NCBI RefSeq assembly: GCF_015624425.1
Contig: NZ_CP049919.1
Coordinates: 2,914,001 to 2,978,000 of the forward strand
From: Roseateles sp. DAIF2
GTDB taxonomy: Bacteria > Pseudomonadota > Gammaproteobacteria > Burkholderiales > Burkholderiaceae_C
DNA length: 64,000 nt
Reading direction: 5' to 3'
The position numbers were made by a program, and so were the translations under genes. Under the pieces are notes generated by a model, which worked only from the letters and a program-made list of their open reading frames with translations, was not told the origin of the DNA and did no database searches. Shown piece after piece: positions 10,783 to 24,164 of this stretch. Within the stretch, counting starts at the first letter, position 1. Every line of letters starts with the position of its first letter.

Positions 10783-11601
10783 TCAGGCGCGCAGCAGGTC
10801 GTTGATGCTGGTCTTGGCGCGGGTGCCGGCGTCAACCTTCTTGACGATGATCGCGGCGTAGAGGCTGTACTTGCCGTCGTTCTTCGGCAGCGAGCCGCTG
10901 ATCACGACCGAGCCGGCCGGCACGCGGCCGTAGGAGACGGTATCGGTCTCGCGGTCGTAGATCGGGGTGCTCTGGCCGATGTAGACGCCCATCGAGATCA
11001 CCGAGTTCTCCTCGACGATCACGCCCTCGACCACCTCGGAGCGGGCGCCGATGAAGCAGTTGTCCTCGATGATGGTCGGGTTGGCCTGCAGCGGCTCCAG
11101 CACGCCGCCGATGCCGACGCCGCCGGAGAGATGCACGTTTTTGCCGATCTGCGCGCAGGAACCGACGGTGGCCCAGGTGTCGACCATCGTGCCCTCGTCG
11201 ACATAGGCGCCGATGTTGACGTAGCTGGGCATCAGGATCACGTTCTTGGCCTGGAAGCTGCCGCGACGCGCGACGGCCGGCGGCACCACGCGCACGCCGC
11301 TGGCGCGGATCGCATCCTCGCTCAGCTGGCCGTACTTGCTGGGCACCTTGTCAAAGAAGGTCAGCGCGCCGTCGCCCATCAGCTGGTTGTCGTTCAGGCG
11401 GAAGGACAGCAGCACCGCCTTCTTGACCCATTGGTGCACGGTCCACTGGCCCACGCCCTGGCGCTCGGCCACGCGCAGACGGCCGGCGTCCAGCTCGCCG
11501 ATCACATGGTCGACGGCCTCGCGCACCGCACCGGTGCTGCTGGTGTTCAGGGAGGCACGGTCTTCCCAGGCCTGTTCGATGGTGGTCTGCAGTTGCGTCA
11601 T
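10783..11601 (-). CDS. dapD: tetrahydrodipicolinate N-succinyltransferase
   Basis: Transfers succinyl from succinyl-CoA to tetrahydrodipicolinate in the succinylase branch of lysine biosynthesis. The 272-residue length is standard for the family. An N-terminal helical domain is followed by a left-handed beta helix of hexapeptide repeats (for example [19 protein letters not shown], then [11 protein letters not shown]). The ATG at 11601 follows dapC by 11 bp; the longer open frame upstream is only overlap with dapC. Confidence 0.96.
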   Translation of the reverse strand: MTQLQTTIEQAWEDRASLNTSSTGAVREAVDHVIGELDAGRLRVAERQGVGQWTVHQWVKKAVLLSFRLNDNQLMGDGALTFFDKVPSKYGQLSEDAIRASGVRVVPPAVARRGSFQAKNVILMPSYVNIGAYVDEGTMVDTWATVGSCAQIGKNVHLSGGVGIGGVLEPLQANPTIIEDNCFIGARSEVVEGVIVEENSVISMGVYIGQSTPIYDRETDTVSYGRVPAGSVVISGSLPKNDGKYSLYAAIIVKKVDAGTRAKTSINDLLRA

Positions 11602-11612
11602 GACGATGGAGC

Positions 11613-12815
11613 TCACAGGAGCGATTTGAAGGAACGGGTGAATTCGGCGATGCGCTGGGCCGCCTCGAGGCATTCGGCCGTCTCGGCCACCAGGGCCAGG
11701 CGGATGCGGCCGGCACCCGGGTTGATGCCATGGGCCTCGCGGGCCAGCAGGCTGCCCGGCAGCACCGCGACATTGTATTGAGCCAGCAGCTGCTGGGCGA
11801 AGGCGATGTCGTCGCCACCGGGCACGGCCGCCCAGAGGTAGAAGCTCGCGTCCGGCAGCGCCACGTCCAGCTCGGCGGCCAGCAGCGGCGTGACCTGGGC
11901 GAACTTGGCGCGGTACTGCTCGCGGTTGGCGACCACATGGGCCTCGTCGTTCCAGGCGGCGATGCTGGCGGCCTGCACCATCGGGTTCATCGCGCTGCCA
12001 TGGTAGGTGCGGTAGAGCAGGAACTTCTTGATGATGGCGGCGTCGCCGGCGACGAAGCCCGAGCGCATGCCCGGCACATTGCTGCGCTTGGAGAGGCTGG
12101 TGAAGGCGATCAGATTGCGGAAGTCGCTGCGGCCCAGCTTGACCGCGGCCTCCAGGCCGGAGAGCGGCGGCTCGTCGCGGAAGTAGATCTCGGAGTAGCA
12201 CTCGTCCGAGGCGATCACGAAGCCATGCTGGTCGCTCAGCGCGAACAGCGCCTCCCACTCGGCCAGCGGCATCACCGCGCCGGTCGGGTTGCCGGGCGAG
12301 CAGGTGTAGAGCAGCTGGGTGCGGGCCCAGGTGGCTTCGTCGATCTCGGCCCAGTTGGCCGCGAAGTTGCGGGCCGGGTCGCTGTTGGCAAAGGCGGTCC
12401 GCGCGCCGGCCAGCAGGGCTGCGCCCTCGTAGATCTGATAGAAGGGATTCGGGCAGACCACGGTGGCGCCGGGCCGGCTCGGATCGATCACGGTCTGCGC
12501 CAGCGCGAACAGCGCCTCGCGCGAGCCGTTGACCGGCAGCACCTGGCTGGCCGCATCGAGCTGCAGGCCGTAGCGGCGCGCCAGCCAGCCGCTGATCGCC
12601 TCGCGCAGCCTGGGCTCGCCGGCGGTGGCGGGATAGGCCGCCAGGCTCTTCAGGCTGCCCACCAGCGCGTCCTCGACCAGCCGCGGCGCCGGATGCTTGG
12701 GCTCGCCGATCCCCAGGCTGATCGGACGGTAGGCCGGGTTCGGCGTGATGTCCTTGGTCAGCGCGCGCAGGCGCTCGAAGGGATAGGGATGGAGCTTGTC
12801 CAGCAGGGGATTCAT
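11613..12815 (-). CDS. dapC: succinyldiaminopimelate transaminase
   Basis: PLP-dependent class I/II aminotransferase that makes N-succinyl-LL-diaminopimelate from the keto compound. The 400-residue protein has the PLP lysine in [15 protein letters not shown], the conserved [12 protein letters not shown] loop and a C-terminal Arg for the carboxylate. The N-terminal [12 protein letters not shown] matches DapC of beta- and gammaproteobacteria. Immediately upstream of dapD with an 11-bp gap, so the pathway assignment is firm. Confidence 0.94.
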   Translation of the reverse strand: MNPLLDKLHPYPFERLRALTKDITPNPAYRPISLGIGEPKHPAPRLVEDALVGSLKSLAAYPATAGEPRLREAISGWLARRYGLQLDAASQVLPVNGSREALFALAQTVIDPSRPGATVVCPNPFYQIYEGAALLAGARTAFANSDPARNFAANWAEIDEATWARTQLLYTCSPGNPTGAVMPLAEWEALFALSDQHGFVIASDECYSEIYFRDEPPLSGLEAAVKLGRSDFRNLIAFTSLSKRSNVPGMRSGFVAGDAAIIKKFLLYRTYHGSAMNPMVQAASIAAWNDEAHVVANREQYRAKFAQVTPLLAAELDVALPDASFYLWAAVPGGDDIAFAQQLLAQYNVAVLPGSLLAREAHGINPGAGRIRLALVAETAECLEAAQRIAEFTRSFKSLL

Positions 12816-12863
12816 CGCGAGCAGATCACGGGCAAGAGAGGAGGGGCGGGAGGCGGATCGCCA

Positions 12864-13289
12864 TCATAGCCAGCCGGCGCAGTCCGGCTGGCCGCAGCGG
12901 CAGGCCAGCCGGCCCTCATGGTGGGTTGCGCCATAGCCGACCGTGATCTCCTCGTCCGGCGCGATCGCGCGGGCGGCGAAGATCTCGATCGCGCCCTGCT
13001 CGACGCGGATCAGGGCGTTGGGCCGACAGCTGTGGTTGGTGAAGCGCAGCGCGTCCTCGCTGCGGGTGGCGTCGATCGCGCGGCTCTCGCTCAGCTCCAC
13101 CAGCATGATGCGCTGGCGCCCGCTGGCGCGGCGCCGGCCCTCGGCGACCGTGATCGCCTCGCCGGTCAGCGCGCCGATGCGCGCCCCCGCAGCCAGCGGC
13201 TCGGCCGCGAACACGCCATAGCCATCGATGCGGCTGCGCCGCACCGCGACGGCGACGGACAGATTGGCCGAGCTGGTGGGAATGCCCAA
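12864..13289 (-). CDS. SET-domain protein
   Basis: A compact 141-residue protein that is almost entirely a SET domain, the fold of protein-lysine methyltransferases. Visible motifs are SRIDGYGVFAAEPLAAG (19-35), RFTNHSCRPN (82-91, the pseudoknot), EEITVGYG (113-120, with the catalytic Tyr) and a post-SET zinc cluster (Cys130, Cys132, Cys137). A TTG at 13289 is used; it abuts the queF stop and no ATG lies upstream of the domain. The substrate is unknown. Bacterial members are scattered and may modify ribosomal or DNA-binding proteins; this is family knowledge, not shown here. Confidence 0.85.
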   Translation of the reverse strand: MGIPTSSANLSVAVAVRRSRIDGYGVFAAEPLAAGARIGALTGEAITVAEGRRRASGRQRIMLVELSESRAIDATRSEDALRFTNHSCRPNALIRVEQGAIEIFAARAIAPDEEITVGYGATHHEGRLACRCGQPDCAGWL

Positions 13290-13808
13290 TTAGCGCAGCA
13301 GACCGGATTCGAAGCCGTGCGCCGGCAGGTCGATCTTCGGCTCGGGCTTCCAGCCCTTCTTGCGGTGCTCGACCACGACATTGGTGTAGATGCCGCCGCG
13401 CACATACCACTTGGCGGTGATGCGCAGGAAACGCGGATTGGTGACCTTGACGATGTCTTCCAGGATGGTGTTGGTCACCTTCTCATGGAAGGCACCCTCG
13501 TGGCGGTAGCTCCAGAAGTACATCTTCAGGCTCTTCAGCTCGACGCAATGCTTGTCCGCGATCATGTCGATCGTGAAATGCGCGAAGTCGGGCTGGCCGG
13601 TCAGCGGGCAGTGGCAGGTGAACTCGGGCACCTGGAACTGGATCACGTAGTCGCGCTGCGGGGCCGGGTTCGGGAACACATGCAGTTCCTTCGAGGGCGC
13701 CGAGGGCGGGTTCGGGGGCATCTCACGCATCTTGGGCGCGGCGGCCAGGGTCTTCTTGGGGGCGGCGGTCTTGCGTGCCGGCTTGGCGGCGGGGGGGGTC
13801 TTGGCCAT
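13290..13808 (-). CDS. queF: 7-cyano-7-deazaguanine (preQ0) reductase QueF
   Basis: NADPH-dependent nitrile reductase that converts preQ0 to preQ1 for queuosine tRNA modification. The 172-residue protein is of the short (YkvM) type, with the catalytic Cys67 in CPLTGQPDFAH, Asp74, and the QueF motif ELKSLKMYFWSYR (90-102). The N-terminal tail of about 40 residues is rich in Lys, Ala and Pro; a second ATG at 13730 would shorten it to family length. Codons 4-6 contain a run of eight identical G/C bases (13791-13798), a slippage-prone tract. Followed directly by the SET gene. Confidence 0.93.
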   Translation of the reverse strand: MAKTPPAAKPARKTAAPKKTLAAAPKMREMPPNPPSAPSKELHVFPNPAPQRDYVIQFQVPEFTCHCPLTGQPDFAHFTIDMIADKHCVELKSLKMYFWSYRHEGAFHEKVTNTILEDIVKVTNPRFLRITAKWYVRGGIYTNVVVEHRKKGWKPEPKIDLPAHGFESGLLR

Positions 13809-13896
13809 GTTTTTCGATGCGGGGCCAGGCCGGGCGACGACGCCCGGGCGGGCCGGATTTCAGGAGAGGGGGCGATGGTATCATCCGACCCCGAAG

Positions 13897-13919
13897 AAGC
13901 CCCCGTTGCAGGGGCTTTT
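13897..13919 (+). terminator. orphan terminator-like hairpin upstream of smc
   Basis: A 7-bp stem (13897-13903 with 13911-13917) with a 7-nt loop is followed on the plus strand by a short T-run. It lies between divergent queF and smc, where no plus-strand gene ends. It could end a small leader RNA or attenuate smc. No promoter was convincingly identified upstream. Confidence 0.4.
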
Positions 13920-13979
13920 CCGTAAATAAATCAACAGCTTAGTTAGCGTTCTGAATCCGCGCACCCCGCGTACCACCGC

Positions 13980-17497
<3,518 letters not shown>

Positions 17498-17498
<1 letters not shown>

Positions 17499-18601
17499 TG
17501 TCGCTCACGGAACTGCTCGCCATCCTCGGCGGCCTGGTGCTGGCCGGCGTCGTCGCCCATGGCGCCTGGGCCGCCCGCAAGGCCGGCCCGCGCCGCGCCA
17601 GCCCGCCGGTCGAGCCCTCGCTGCAGCCTGGCGGTAGCGCCGAGCGCAAGGAGCCCAATCTGGGCGAGGCCCAGGCCGCGGTGGCCGAGCCCTTCGAGCC
17701 CGCGGCCGAGGCCGCGATCTCGCCGCTGGCGCTGGCCGAGACGGTACCGGCCATCGTGCGCCAGCCGCCGCGCAAGGCCTCGGCCCGCATCGATGCGCTG
17801 ATCGACGCGATCGCGACGATCAGCCTGGAAGCGCCGATCAGCGGCGAGATGGCGCTGTCGCACCTGCCTGGCAGCCGCCGCGCCGGCACCAAGCCCTTCC
17901 ATATCGAAGGTCTGAACAGCCTCAGCGGCGACTGGGAGCTGCCGGCGCCGGGCCAGCGCTACGGTGAGTTCCAGGCCGGCCTGCAGATGGCCAATCGCAG
18001 CGGCGCGCTCAACGAGATCGAGTACAGCGAGTTCGTGCAGAAGCTGCAGGGCTTTGTCGACGGCATCGGCGGCTTCGTGCAGTTCCCCGACATGCTGGAC
18101 GTGGTGGCGCGCGCCCGCGAGCTGGACCAGTTCGCCGGCGAGCATGACGCGCAGCTGGCGATCCAGCTGAAGAGCCGCGGCGCCGCCTGGACCCTGGGCT
18201 ATGTGCAGCAGATCGCGCTGCGCCATGGCTTCGTGCCGGGCGCGGTGCCGGGCCGCCTGGTGCTGCCGGCGGCCGAGGAAGGCCTGCCGCCGGTGCTGTC
18301 GCTCAGCTTCGAATCCCAGGCCGCGCTGGCCGAGGATCCGCAGGCCTCCTCGCTGCACGAGCTGACCTTGGCGCTCGACGTGCCGCAGACGGCCGAGTCC
18401 GCCGAGCCCTTCGCGGCCTGGCAGGAATCGGCGCGCGCGCTGTCGCGCGACATCGAGGCCGACCTCTGCGACGACCGCGGCCATCAGCTGAATCTGCATT
18501 CCTTCGCCGCGATCAGCGAGGGCCTGGCCGAGCTCTACAAGGCCCTGGCCGCGCGCGACCTGGCCGCCGGCTCCCTGGCCGCCCGTCGTCTCTTCAGTTG
18601 A
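17498..18601 (+). CDS. zipA: cell division protein ZipA-like
   Basis: Inner-membrane division protein that tethers FtsZ. The 367 residues comprise one N-terminal transmembrane helix (about 4-22), an Ala/Pro/Glu-rich linker to about residue 90, and a C-terminal FtsZ-binding-like domain (about 215-345). The middle (90-210) also looks folded, as in betaproteobacterial homologs annotated as FtsZ-interacting protein. Assignment rests on topology and on the position directly after smc with a 4-bp overlap. The usual next gene, ligA, is 7.5 kb away here. Confidence 0.82.
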
Positions 18602-20152
18602 TCAGCTAGCCAGGCGGAAGCGCGCCACCACCTCGGCCAGCCGCGCCGCCTGCTCGCGCAGCGATTCGGAGGCGGCGGCCGATTCCTCGACCAGCGCGGC
18701 GTTCTGCTGCGTCATGCCATCGAGCTGGCCGATCGCGGCATTGACCTCCGACAGGCTCTGGGTCTGGTTGTGCACCGCGCCGGCGATCTCGCCGATGATG
18801 TCGCTGACCTTCCGCACCGCGGCCACCACCTCGCCCATCGTGCCGCCGGCATCGGCGACCAGGCGCGAGCCGGCCTCCACCTGATCCACCGAACCGGCGA
18901 TCAGCGCCTTGATCTCGCGCGCGGCTTGGGCGCTGCGCTGGGCCAGCGTGCGCACCTCGCCGGCCACCACCGCGAAGCCGCGGCCCTGCTCGCCGGCGCG
19001 CGCCGCCTCGACGGCGGCATTGAGCGCCAGGATATTGGTCTGGAAGGCGATGCCGTCGATCACGCCGATGATGTCGGCGATCTTGCGCGAGGCGGCCTGG
19101 ATGCCGTCCATCGTGTCGACCACCCGCGCCACCACCGCCCCGCCGGCCCCGGCCACGCGCGAGGCCTCGACCGCCAGCGCGCTGGCCTGCCGCGCGGACT
19201 CGGCGCTCTGGCGCGCGGTGTCGGTCACCTGCTGCATCGCCGCCGATGTTTCTTCCAGGCTGGAGGCGGCCTGTTCGGTGCGGGACGAGAGATCCAGGCT
19301 GCCGCTGGAGACCTCCTGGCTGGCCAGCGCGATGCTGTCGGCGCTGCGCCGCACCGTGCCGACCGACTGGTTCAGCGCCTCCTGCATGCGGGCGAGCGCG
19401 CGCAGCAGGTCGCCCAGCTCGTCGGCGCTGTCGGCGCGCAGCTCCAGGCTCAGGTCGCCGCCAGCGATGCGGTCGGCGCTCTGCGAGGCATAGTGCAGCG
19501 GCCGGGTCAGCGAGCGGGTCAGCAGCCAGCCGACCCCGGCGCCCAGGCTCAGCGCCACCGCCACCATCAGCCAGATGCCCCATTGCACCGCGCCATAGCT
19601 GGTCTGTGCGTCCTGGTGTGCCTGGGCGGCGCCGCTGTCGTTCAAGGTGGTCAGCTTGGCGATCGCATCGGTGGTGGCGCGGAAGGCGCGGCGCGAATCG
19701 CCGCGCAGCCAGGCCAGCGCCTCCTCCTGCTTGCCCTCGCGCAGCAGGGACACCAGGCGCGGCTGCGCGGCGCGGTAGGCCTCGATGGTGGCGCGGAATT
19801 CGTCGAAGCGCTGGCGCTCCTCGGCGCCGCTGAGGCTCTGCTCATAGGCCTTTAGCAGCTTGGGCACCTGCTCCCATTGGGTGGCCAGGCGGGCACTTTC
19901 TTCTTGTAGTGCCTTCTCGCCGCCGCCCAAGAGCATCTGCAGCTCGGCGCGCCGCATCTGGTTCAGCGCCTCGTTGAGGCCGGCCAGCTGCTGGGTGCTG
20001 GGCAGCCAGTTGGTGGCCAGGTCGACCACATTGGCCTGGACCCGCTCGACGCGGTTCGACGCGAACAGGCCCATCGCCAGCATCAGCAGCAGCAGGAGCC
20101 CGAAACCCAGGCCCAGCCGCGAGCCCACGCGCAGATTCGACAGCAGCTTCAT
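18602..20152 (-). CDS. methyl-accepting chemotaxis protein
   Basis: A 516-residue transmembrane chemoreceptor. It has a TM helix near 10-30, a periplasmic four-helix-bundle sensor to about 185, a second TM near 190-212 ([14 protein letters not shown]), a HAMP domain, then a long signalling coiled coil with the conserved CheA/CheW-binding hairpin ([20 protein letters not shown]). The start at 20152 is chosen because a GGAGGG ribosome site precedes it. A 7-bp stem with a 4-nt loop (20172-20189) lies in its leader just upstream. The ligand is unknown. Converges on zipA, with stops 1 bp apart. It is part of the DNA separating zipA from ligA. Confidence 0.94.
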   Translation of the reverse strand: MKLLSNLRVGSRLGLGFGLLLLLMLAMGLFASNRVERVQANVVDLATNWLPSTQQLAGLNEALNQMRRAELQMLLGGGEKALQEESARLATQWEQVPKLLKAYEQSLSGAEERQRFDEFRATIEAYRAAQPRLVSLLREGKQEEALAWLRGDSRRAFRATTDAIAKLTTLNDSGAAQAHQDAQTSYGAVQWGIWLMVAVALSLGAGVGWLLTRSLTRPLHYASQSADRIAGGDLSLELRADSADELGDLLRALARMQEALNQSVGTVRRSADSIALASQEVSSGSLDLSSRTEQAASSLEETSAAMQQVTDTARQSAESARQASALAVEASRVAGAGGAVVARVVDTMDGIQAASRKIADIIGVIDGIAFQTNILALNAAVEAARAGEQGRGFAVVAGEVRTLAQRSAQAAREIKALIAGSVDQVEAGSRLVADAGGTMGEVVAAVRKVSDIIGEIAGAVHNQTQSLSEVNAAIGQLDGMTQQNAALVEESAAASESLREQAARLAEVVARFRLAS

Positions 20153-20246
20153 GCCGATTCCCTCCGAGAGGCCGGTCCGCATGGACCGGTCGCCAACATA
20201 ACACAGGCGGCCCGCGCCGTGCGCGCCGCTTGCGGGCTGCAGCTCC

Positions 20247-21753
20247 TCAGCCGAGATGGCGCGCCAGCAGCGCGATCGCGGCATCCATCTGCTCGGCCGC
20301 GACGCCGCCCAGGCCGAACACCAGGCCCTGCGGCGCCTCGCGCGGCGCGGCGGCGAAGCGGGCGATGGTCTCGATGCGCAGCCCGTCCTCGGCCGCGGCG
20401 GCGACCAGCGCCGGCAACGGCCGGCGGCTTCGCAGCAGCGCGGTGGTGTGCAGGCCGCCCTCGCCGGGGATCACCGCGCTGTGCGGGCCCAGGTGCTGCG
20501 CCAGCGCCGCCACCAGCGCGCGGTGCCGCTCGGCATAGAGGCCGCGCATGCGCTTCACATGGCGCGCCAGATGGCCCTCGGCGATGAAGGCGGTCAGGGT
20601 GTCCTGCTGCGCCGGCTCGCCATGCCAGTCGGCCAGTTGGCGCGCGGCGTTCAGCGCCGGGCGGATCCAGGGCGGCGCGACCAGGAAGCCCAGGCGCAGG
20701 CCCGGGTAGAGGCTCTTCGAAAAGGTGCCGACATAGAGCACCCGCTGCCGCTCGCGGTCCAGGGTCTGCAGCGCCGGCAGCGGGCGCGCGGCGCGGCTGA
20801 ACTCGCTGTCGTAGCCGTCCTCCAGGATCACCGCGTTGTGGCGCCGCGCGAACTCCAGCAGGGCCAGGCGGCGCGGCAGCGACAGCGGCGGCCCATCGGG
20901 AACTGGTGCGAGGGGCTGACGCAGACCAGGCGCGCCGCCGGCGGCAACTGCTCGACGATCAGGCCCTGCGCGTCCACCGGCACCGGCGCCAAGACGGCAC
21001 CGGCCGCGGCCAGTGCGCGTCGCAGCGGTGGGTAGCCGGGCTCCTCCACCGCGACGACGCTGCGGCCCGGCTCCACCAGCACCCGCGCCAGCAGGTCGAA
21101 GGCCTGCTGCGCGCCGGCGGTCACCAGCACATCCTCGGCCCGGCAGGCGATCCCGCGCACAAAGGACACATGGCCGGCGATCGCCGCGCGCAGCGCCGGC
21201 CGCCCCTCCGGCTCGGCATAGAAGGCCGGTCCGCGCGCCAGCTGCCGCAAGGCCTTGGCCGCGAGCCGGCGCCAGACTTCGAAGGGGAAGCCGCTCAGCG
21301 CCGGCAGCCCGGGCAGCAGGTCGTGGCGGAAGTCGCCGCCCGGGCGCAGCCGGATCACCGGCGGCGGCTCGCGCCAGGCCGGCGCCAGCGGCGGTGCTTG
21401 GGGTGCGGCTATGCGGCCGGCGCGGGCGGTGGGCGGCGCCGCCGCGAGCGGGCGCACGCCCTCGGCCACCTGGGTGGCGCCGCCGCGAGCGGGCGCACGC
21501 CCTCGGCCACCTGGGTGGCGCCGCCCGAGCGGGCCGTCGCCAGGCCCTCGGCCAGCAGGCGCTCGTAGGCCGCCACCGCGCCGTTGCGCGACACCCCGCA
21601 GGCCAGCGCCAGCGCGCGCGTACCCGGCAGGGCCAGGCCGGGCGCCAGCCGGCCGTCCAGGATGGCGGTGCGCAGCTGCTGGTGCAGCGCCTGGCCGCGC
21701 CGGCGCGAGCCCGGCGGCGGCAGCTCGATCGTGATCGGCAGAAGCGGTTCCAT
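20247..21753 (-). pseudogene. MocR/PdxR-type regulator, frameshifted
   Basis: The intact parts encode a GntR-type winged helix-turn-helix (about the first 100 residues from ATG 21753) followed by an aminotransferase-fold domain with the PLP lysine in VGTFSKSLYPGLRLGF, the architecture of MocR regulators. The frame is broken twice. First, a 41-bp unit is repeated in tandem (21435-21516); removing one copy joins the two frames exactly. Second, about one base is missing near 20888-20894, where GPPLSLPRRLALLEFARRH would otherwise follow the HQFPMG motif. Either a recent pseudogene or sequencing error in very GC-rich DNA. Divergent from the haloalkane dehalogenase gene, its likely former target. 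Confidence 0.85.
21435..21516. repeat. 41-bp tandem duplication
   Basis: Two perfect head-to-tail copies, 21435-21475 and 21476-21516, inside the linker region of the MocR-type gene. A shortened third start (GGCGCCGCCC) follows at 21517. Because 41 is not a multiple of three, the duplication shifts the reading frame. Confidence 0.95.
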
Positions 21754-21841
21754 CAAATACGGGAAAAGTGGACCTACAGCGGGTCCGGCGGCGATCCTAT
21801 CGTGAGGCCTGCCTCTTACCACCTGCCCACGGAGTTCTCCG

Positions 21842-22732
21842 ATGCAAGCAAGCACCCCACCCATCTCCGCGCTCGATGCGCTGCCGCGCCGCCAGGTCGA
21901 GATCGAGGGCCGGCCGCAGTCCTATGTCGACATCGGCGAAGGCCGGCCGATCGTGTTCCTGCATGGCAACCCGACCTCGTCCTATCTGTGGCGCAACATC
22001 ATTCCCCATCTGCAGGGCCTGGGGCGCTGCCTGGCGCCGGACCTGCCGGGCTTCGGCGCCTCGCCGCTGCCGGCCGAGGCGGGCTGCGGCTTCGCCGACC
22101 AGCTGCGCTATCTGGACGCCTGGTTCGAGCGCCTGGACCTGCAACAAGACCTGACCCTGGTGCTGCACGACTGGGGTTCGGCCCTGGGTTTCGCCTGGGC
22201 GCGCCGCCATCCCGAGCGGGTGAGGGCGATCGCCTATATGGAGGCGCTGGTGCAGCCGCGGCGCTGGGCGGACTTCCCGAACGGGCGTGATCAGATCTTT
22301 CGCGCGCTGCGCTCCGAACGCGGCGAGGCGATGATCCTGGACGACAACTTCTTCGTCGAGACCGTGCTGCCCAAGAGCGTGCTGCGGCCGCTGGCCGAGG
22401 CCGAGATGGCGGCTTACCGCCGGCCTTTCGCCGAGCGGGCCAGCCGCCGCGTCATCCTGGCGCTGGCGCGCGAGCTGCCGATCGAGGGCACGCCGGCGGA
22501 CGTGGCGGCCGAGGTCGAGGCCTATGGCGCCTGGCTGGCCGCGAGCCCGCTGCCCAAGCTGTTGATCTCGGCCCGGCCGGGCGCGCTGCTGACCGGGCGC
22601 GCGCTGGACTTCTGCCGCGGCTGGCCGAACCAGCGCGAGGTCGAGGTGGCCGGCGTGCATTACCTGCAGGAGGACGCGCCGCACGAGATTGGCGCGGCGC
22701 TGCGGGAATTCGTGGCGGGGCTGCCGGACTGA
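21842..22732 (+). CDS. haloalkane dehalogenase (subfamily II)
   Basis: Alpha/beta hydrolase that replaces halogen on an alkane with hydroxyl through an alkyl-enzyme ester. The 296 residues carry the full HLD-II set: HGNPTSSYLWRN with halide-binding Asn43, nucleophile Asp110 in HDWGSALGF with halide-binding Trp111, catalytic acid Glu134 in YMEALVQP, and His273 in GVHYLQEDAP. This is the DhaA/LinB/DmlA pattern (Asp-His-Glu plus Asn-Trp), so activity is likely. No signal peptide. It is divergent from the broken MocR gene and has no visible downstream partner (haloalcohol or aldehyde dehydrogenase), so the natural substrate is unknown. Confidence 0.92.
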   Translation: MQASTPPISALDALPRRQVEIEGRPQSYVDIGEGRPIVFLHGNPTSSYLWRNIIPHLQGLGRCLAPDLPGFGASPLPAEAGCGFADQLRYLDAWFERLDLQQDLTLVLHDWGSALGFAWARRHPERVRAIAYMEALVQPRRWADFPNGRDQIFRALRSERGEAMILDDNFFVETVLPKSVLRPLAEAEMAAYRRPFAERASRRVILALARELPIEGTPADVAAEVEAYGAWLAASPLPKLLISARPGALLTGRALDFCRGWPNQREVEVAGVHYLQEDAPHEIGAALREFVAGLPD

Positions 22733-22789
22733 GCCCTGCGCGGCGGGTGGCGGCTACACTGGAACGTCCGCCACTCGCACCGTCTGCCC

Positions 22790-24091
22790 TTGACTTCCAG
22801 TCTGCTGTTGATTGCCCTCCTGATTGCCGCCAGCGCCTTCTTCTCGATGGCCGAAATGTCGCTGGCGGCCTCGCGACGCCTGAAGCTGCAGCAACTGGCG
22901 GACGAGGGCGATCCCAGGGCGCGGCGGGTGTTGAAGGTGCAGGAACAGCCGGGCTACTACTTCACCGTGGTGCAGATCGGCGTCAACACGGTCGCGATCC
23001 TCGCCGGTATCGTCGGCGAGGGGGCGTTCACGCCTTACTTCGCCGAGGCCCTGGCCTTTCTGCTGCCGGCCGAGCGGGCGCAGCCGCTGGCCTTCGCGCT
23101 GTCCTTCGTCAGCATCACCGCGCTGTTCGTCGTGCTGGCTGATCTGGTGCCCAAGAGCTGGTCGATGAGCGAGCCGGAGCGCATCGCGCTGGCGCTGGTC
23201 GGGCCGATGTCGACCCTGGTGACTCTGTTCAAGCCGCTGGCCTGGGCCTTCAGCGCGATCACCGACGCGATCCTGCGCCTGCTGGGCCGGCCGGTCACGC
23301 GCGACAACACCATCACCCACCACGACATCCTGGCGATGGCCGAGGCCGGCAACCTGGCCGGCGTGGTGGCCGATGCCGAGCAGCAGGTGATCGAGAACGT
23401 GTTCGAGCTGGAAACGCGCCGCGTCGAGAGCGCGATGACCACGCGCGAGCGCGTGGTCTTCCTGGGGCTGGACGATGACGATGCACTGATCCGCAACCGC
23501 ATCGCCGAGTCGCCCCATTCCACCTACCTGGTCTGCGACGGCGAGATCGACCAGGTGGTCGGCTATGTCGACGCGACCGACCTGTTCCAGCGCGTGCTGC
23601 GCGACGAGACCATCAATCTGCGCACCTGCGTCGACCTGGTCAAGAAGGTGCTGATCGTGCCGGACCGGCTGACCCTGGCCGAGGTGCTGCTGCAGTTCCG
23701 CGAGAAGCTGGAAGACTTCGCGGTGATCGTCAACGAGTACAGCCTGGTGGTTGGCGTGATCACCTTGAACGACGTGATGAGCACCGTGATGGGCTCGCTG
23801 GTGGCCAGCCACGACGAGGAACAGATCGTGCGCCGCGAGGACGGCAGTTACCTGGCCGACGGCGTCACGCCGATTCCCGATGTGCAGCGCGCGCTGGAGC
23901 TGGAGGCCTGGCCCCTTGCCGGCCAGTACGACACCCTGGCCGGCTTCCTTATGGTGATGCTGCGCCGCATTCCGCGGCGCACCGACCATGTGGTCTGGGA
24001 GGGCTGGCGCTTCGAGGTGATGGACGTGGACAGCCACCGGGTGGACCAGGTGATGATCACCCGGGTGGCCTCCGTCGAAGTTTCGGCCTGA
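22790..24091 (+). CDS. CNNM/CorC-family membrane protein (PaeA/YtfL-like)
   Basis: A 433-residue inner-membrane protein: DUF21/CNNM transmembrane domain (about 1-180, with SAFFSMAEMSLAASRRLKLQQL near the start), a CBS pair (about 200-330) and a C-terminal CorC_HlyC domain (345-430). Related E. coli PaeA (YtfL) exports polyamines and CorC-like proteins affect magnesium/cobalt efflux; the cargo here is not determined. Starts at TTG 22790, giving the standard short N-terminus. Ends just before the structured non-coding element at 24165. Confidence 0.88.
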   Translation: MTSSLLLIALLIAASAFFSMAEMSLAASRRLKLQQLADEGDPRARRVLKVQEQPGYYFTVVQIGVNTVAILAGIVGEGAFTPYFAEALAFLLPAERAQPLAFALSFVSITALFVVLADLVPKSWSMSEPERIALALVGPMSTLVTLFKPLAWAFSAITDAILRLLGRPVTRDNTITHHDILAMAEAGNLAGVVADAEQQVIENVFELETRRVESAMTTRERVVFLGLDDDDALIRNRIAESPHSTYLVCDGEIDQVVGYVDATDLFQRVLRDETINLRTCVDLVKKVLIVPDRLTLAEVLLQFREKLEDFAVIVNEYSLVVGVITLNDVMSTVMGSLVASHDEEQIVRREDGSYLADGVTPIPDVQRALELEAWPLAGQYDTLAGFLMVMLRRIPRRTDHVVWEGWRFEVMDVDSHRVDQVMITRVASVEVSA

Positions 24092-24164
24092 CCTGGCGCA
24101 AACCGATCTGCGCAGCACTCGCTGAGCGTTGCGGGCCGGCGGCCCCGTCACCCCTGAGGCGGCG

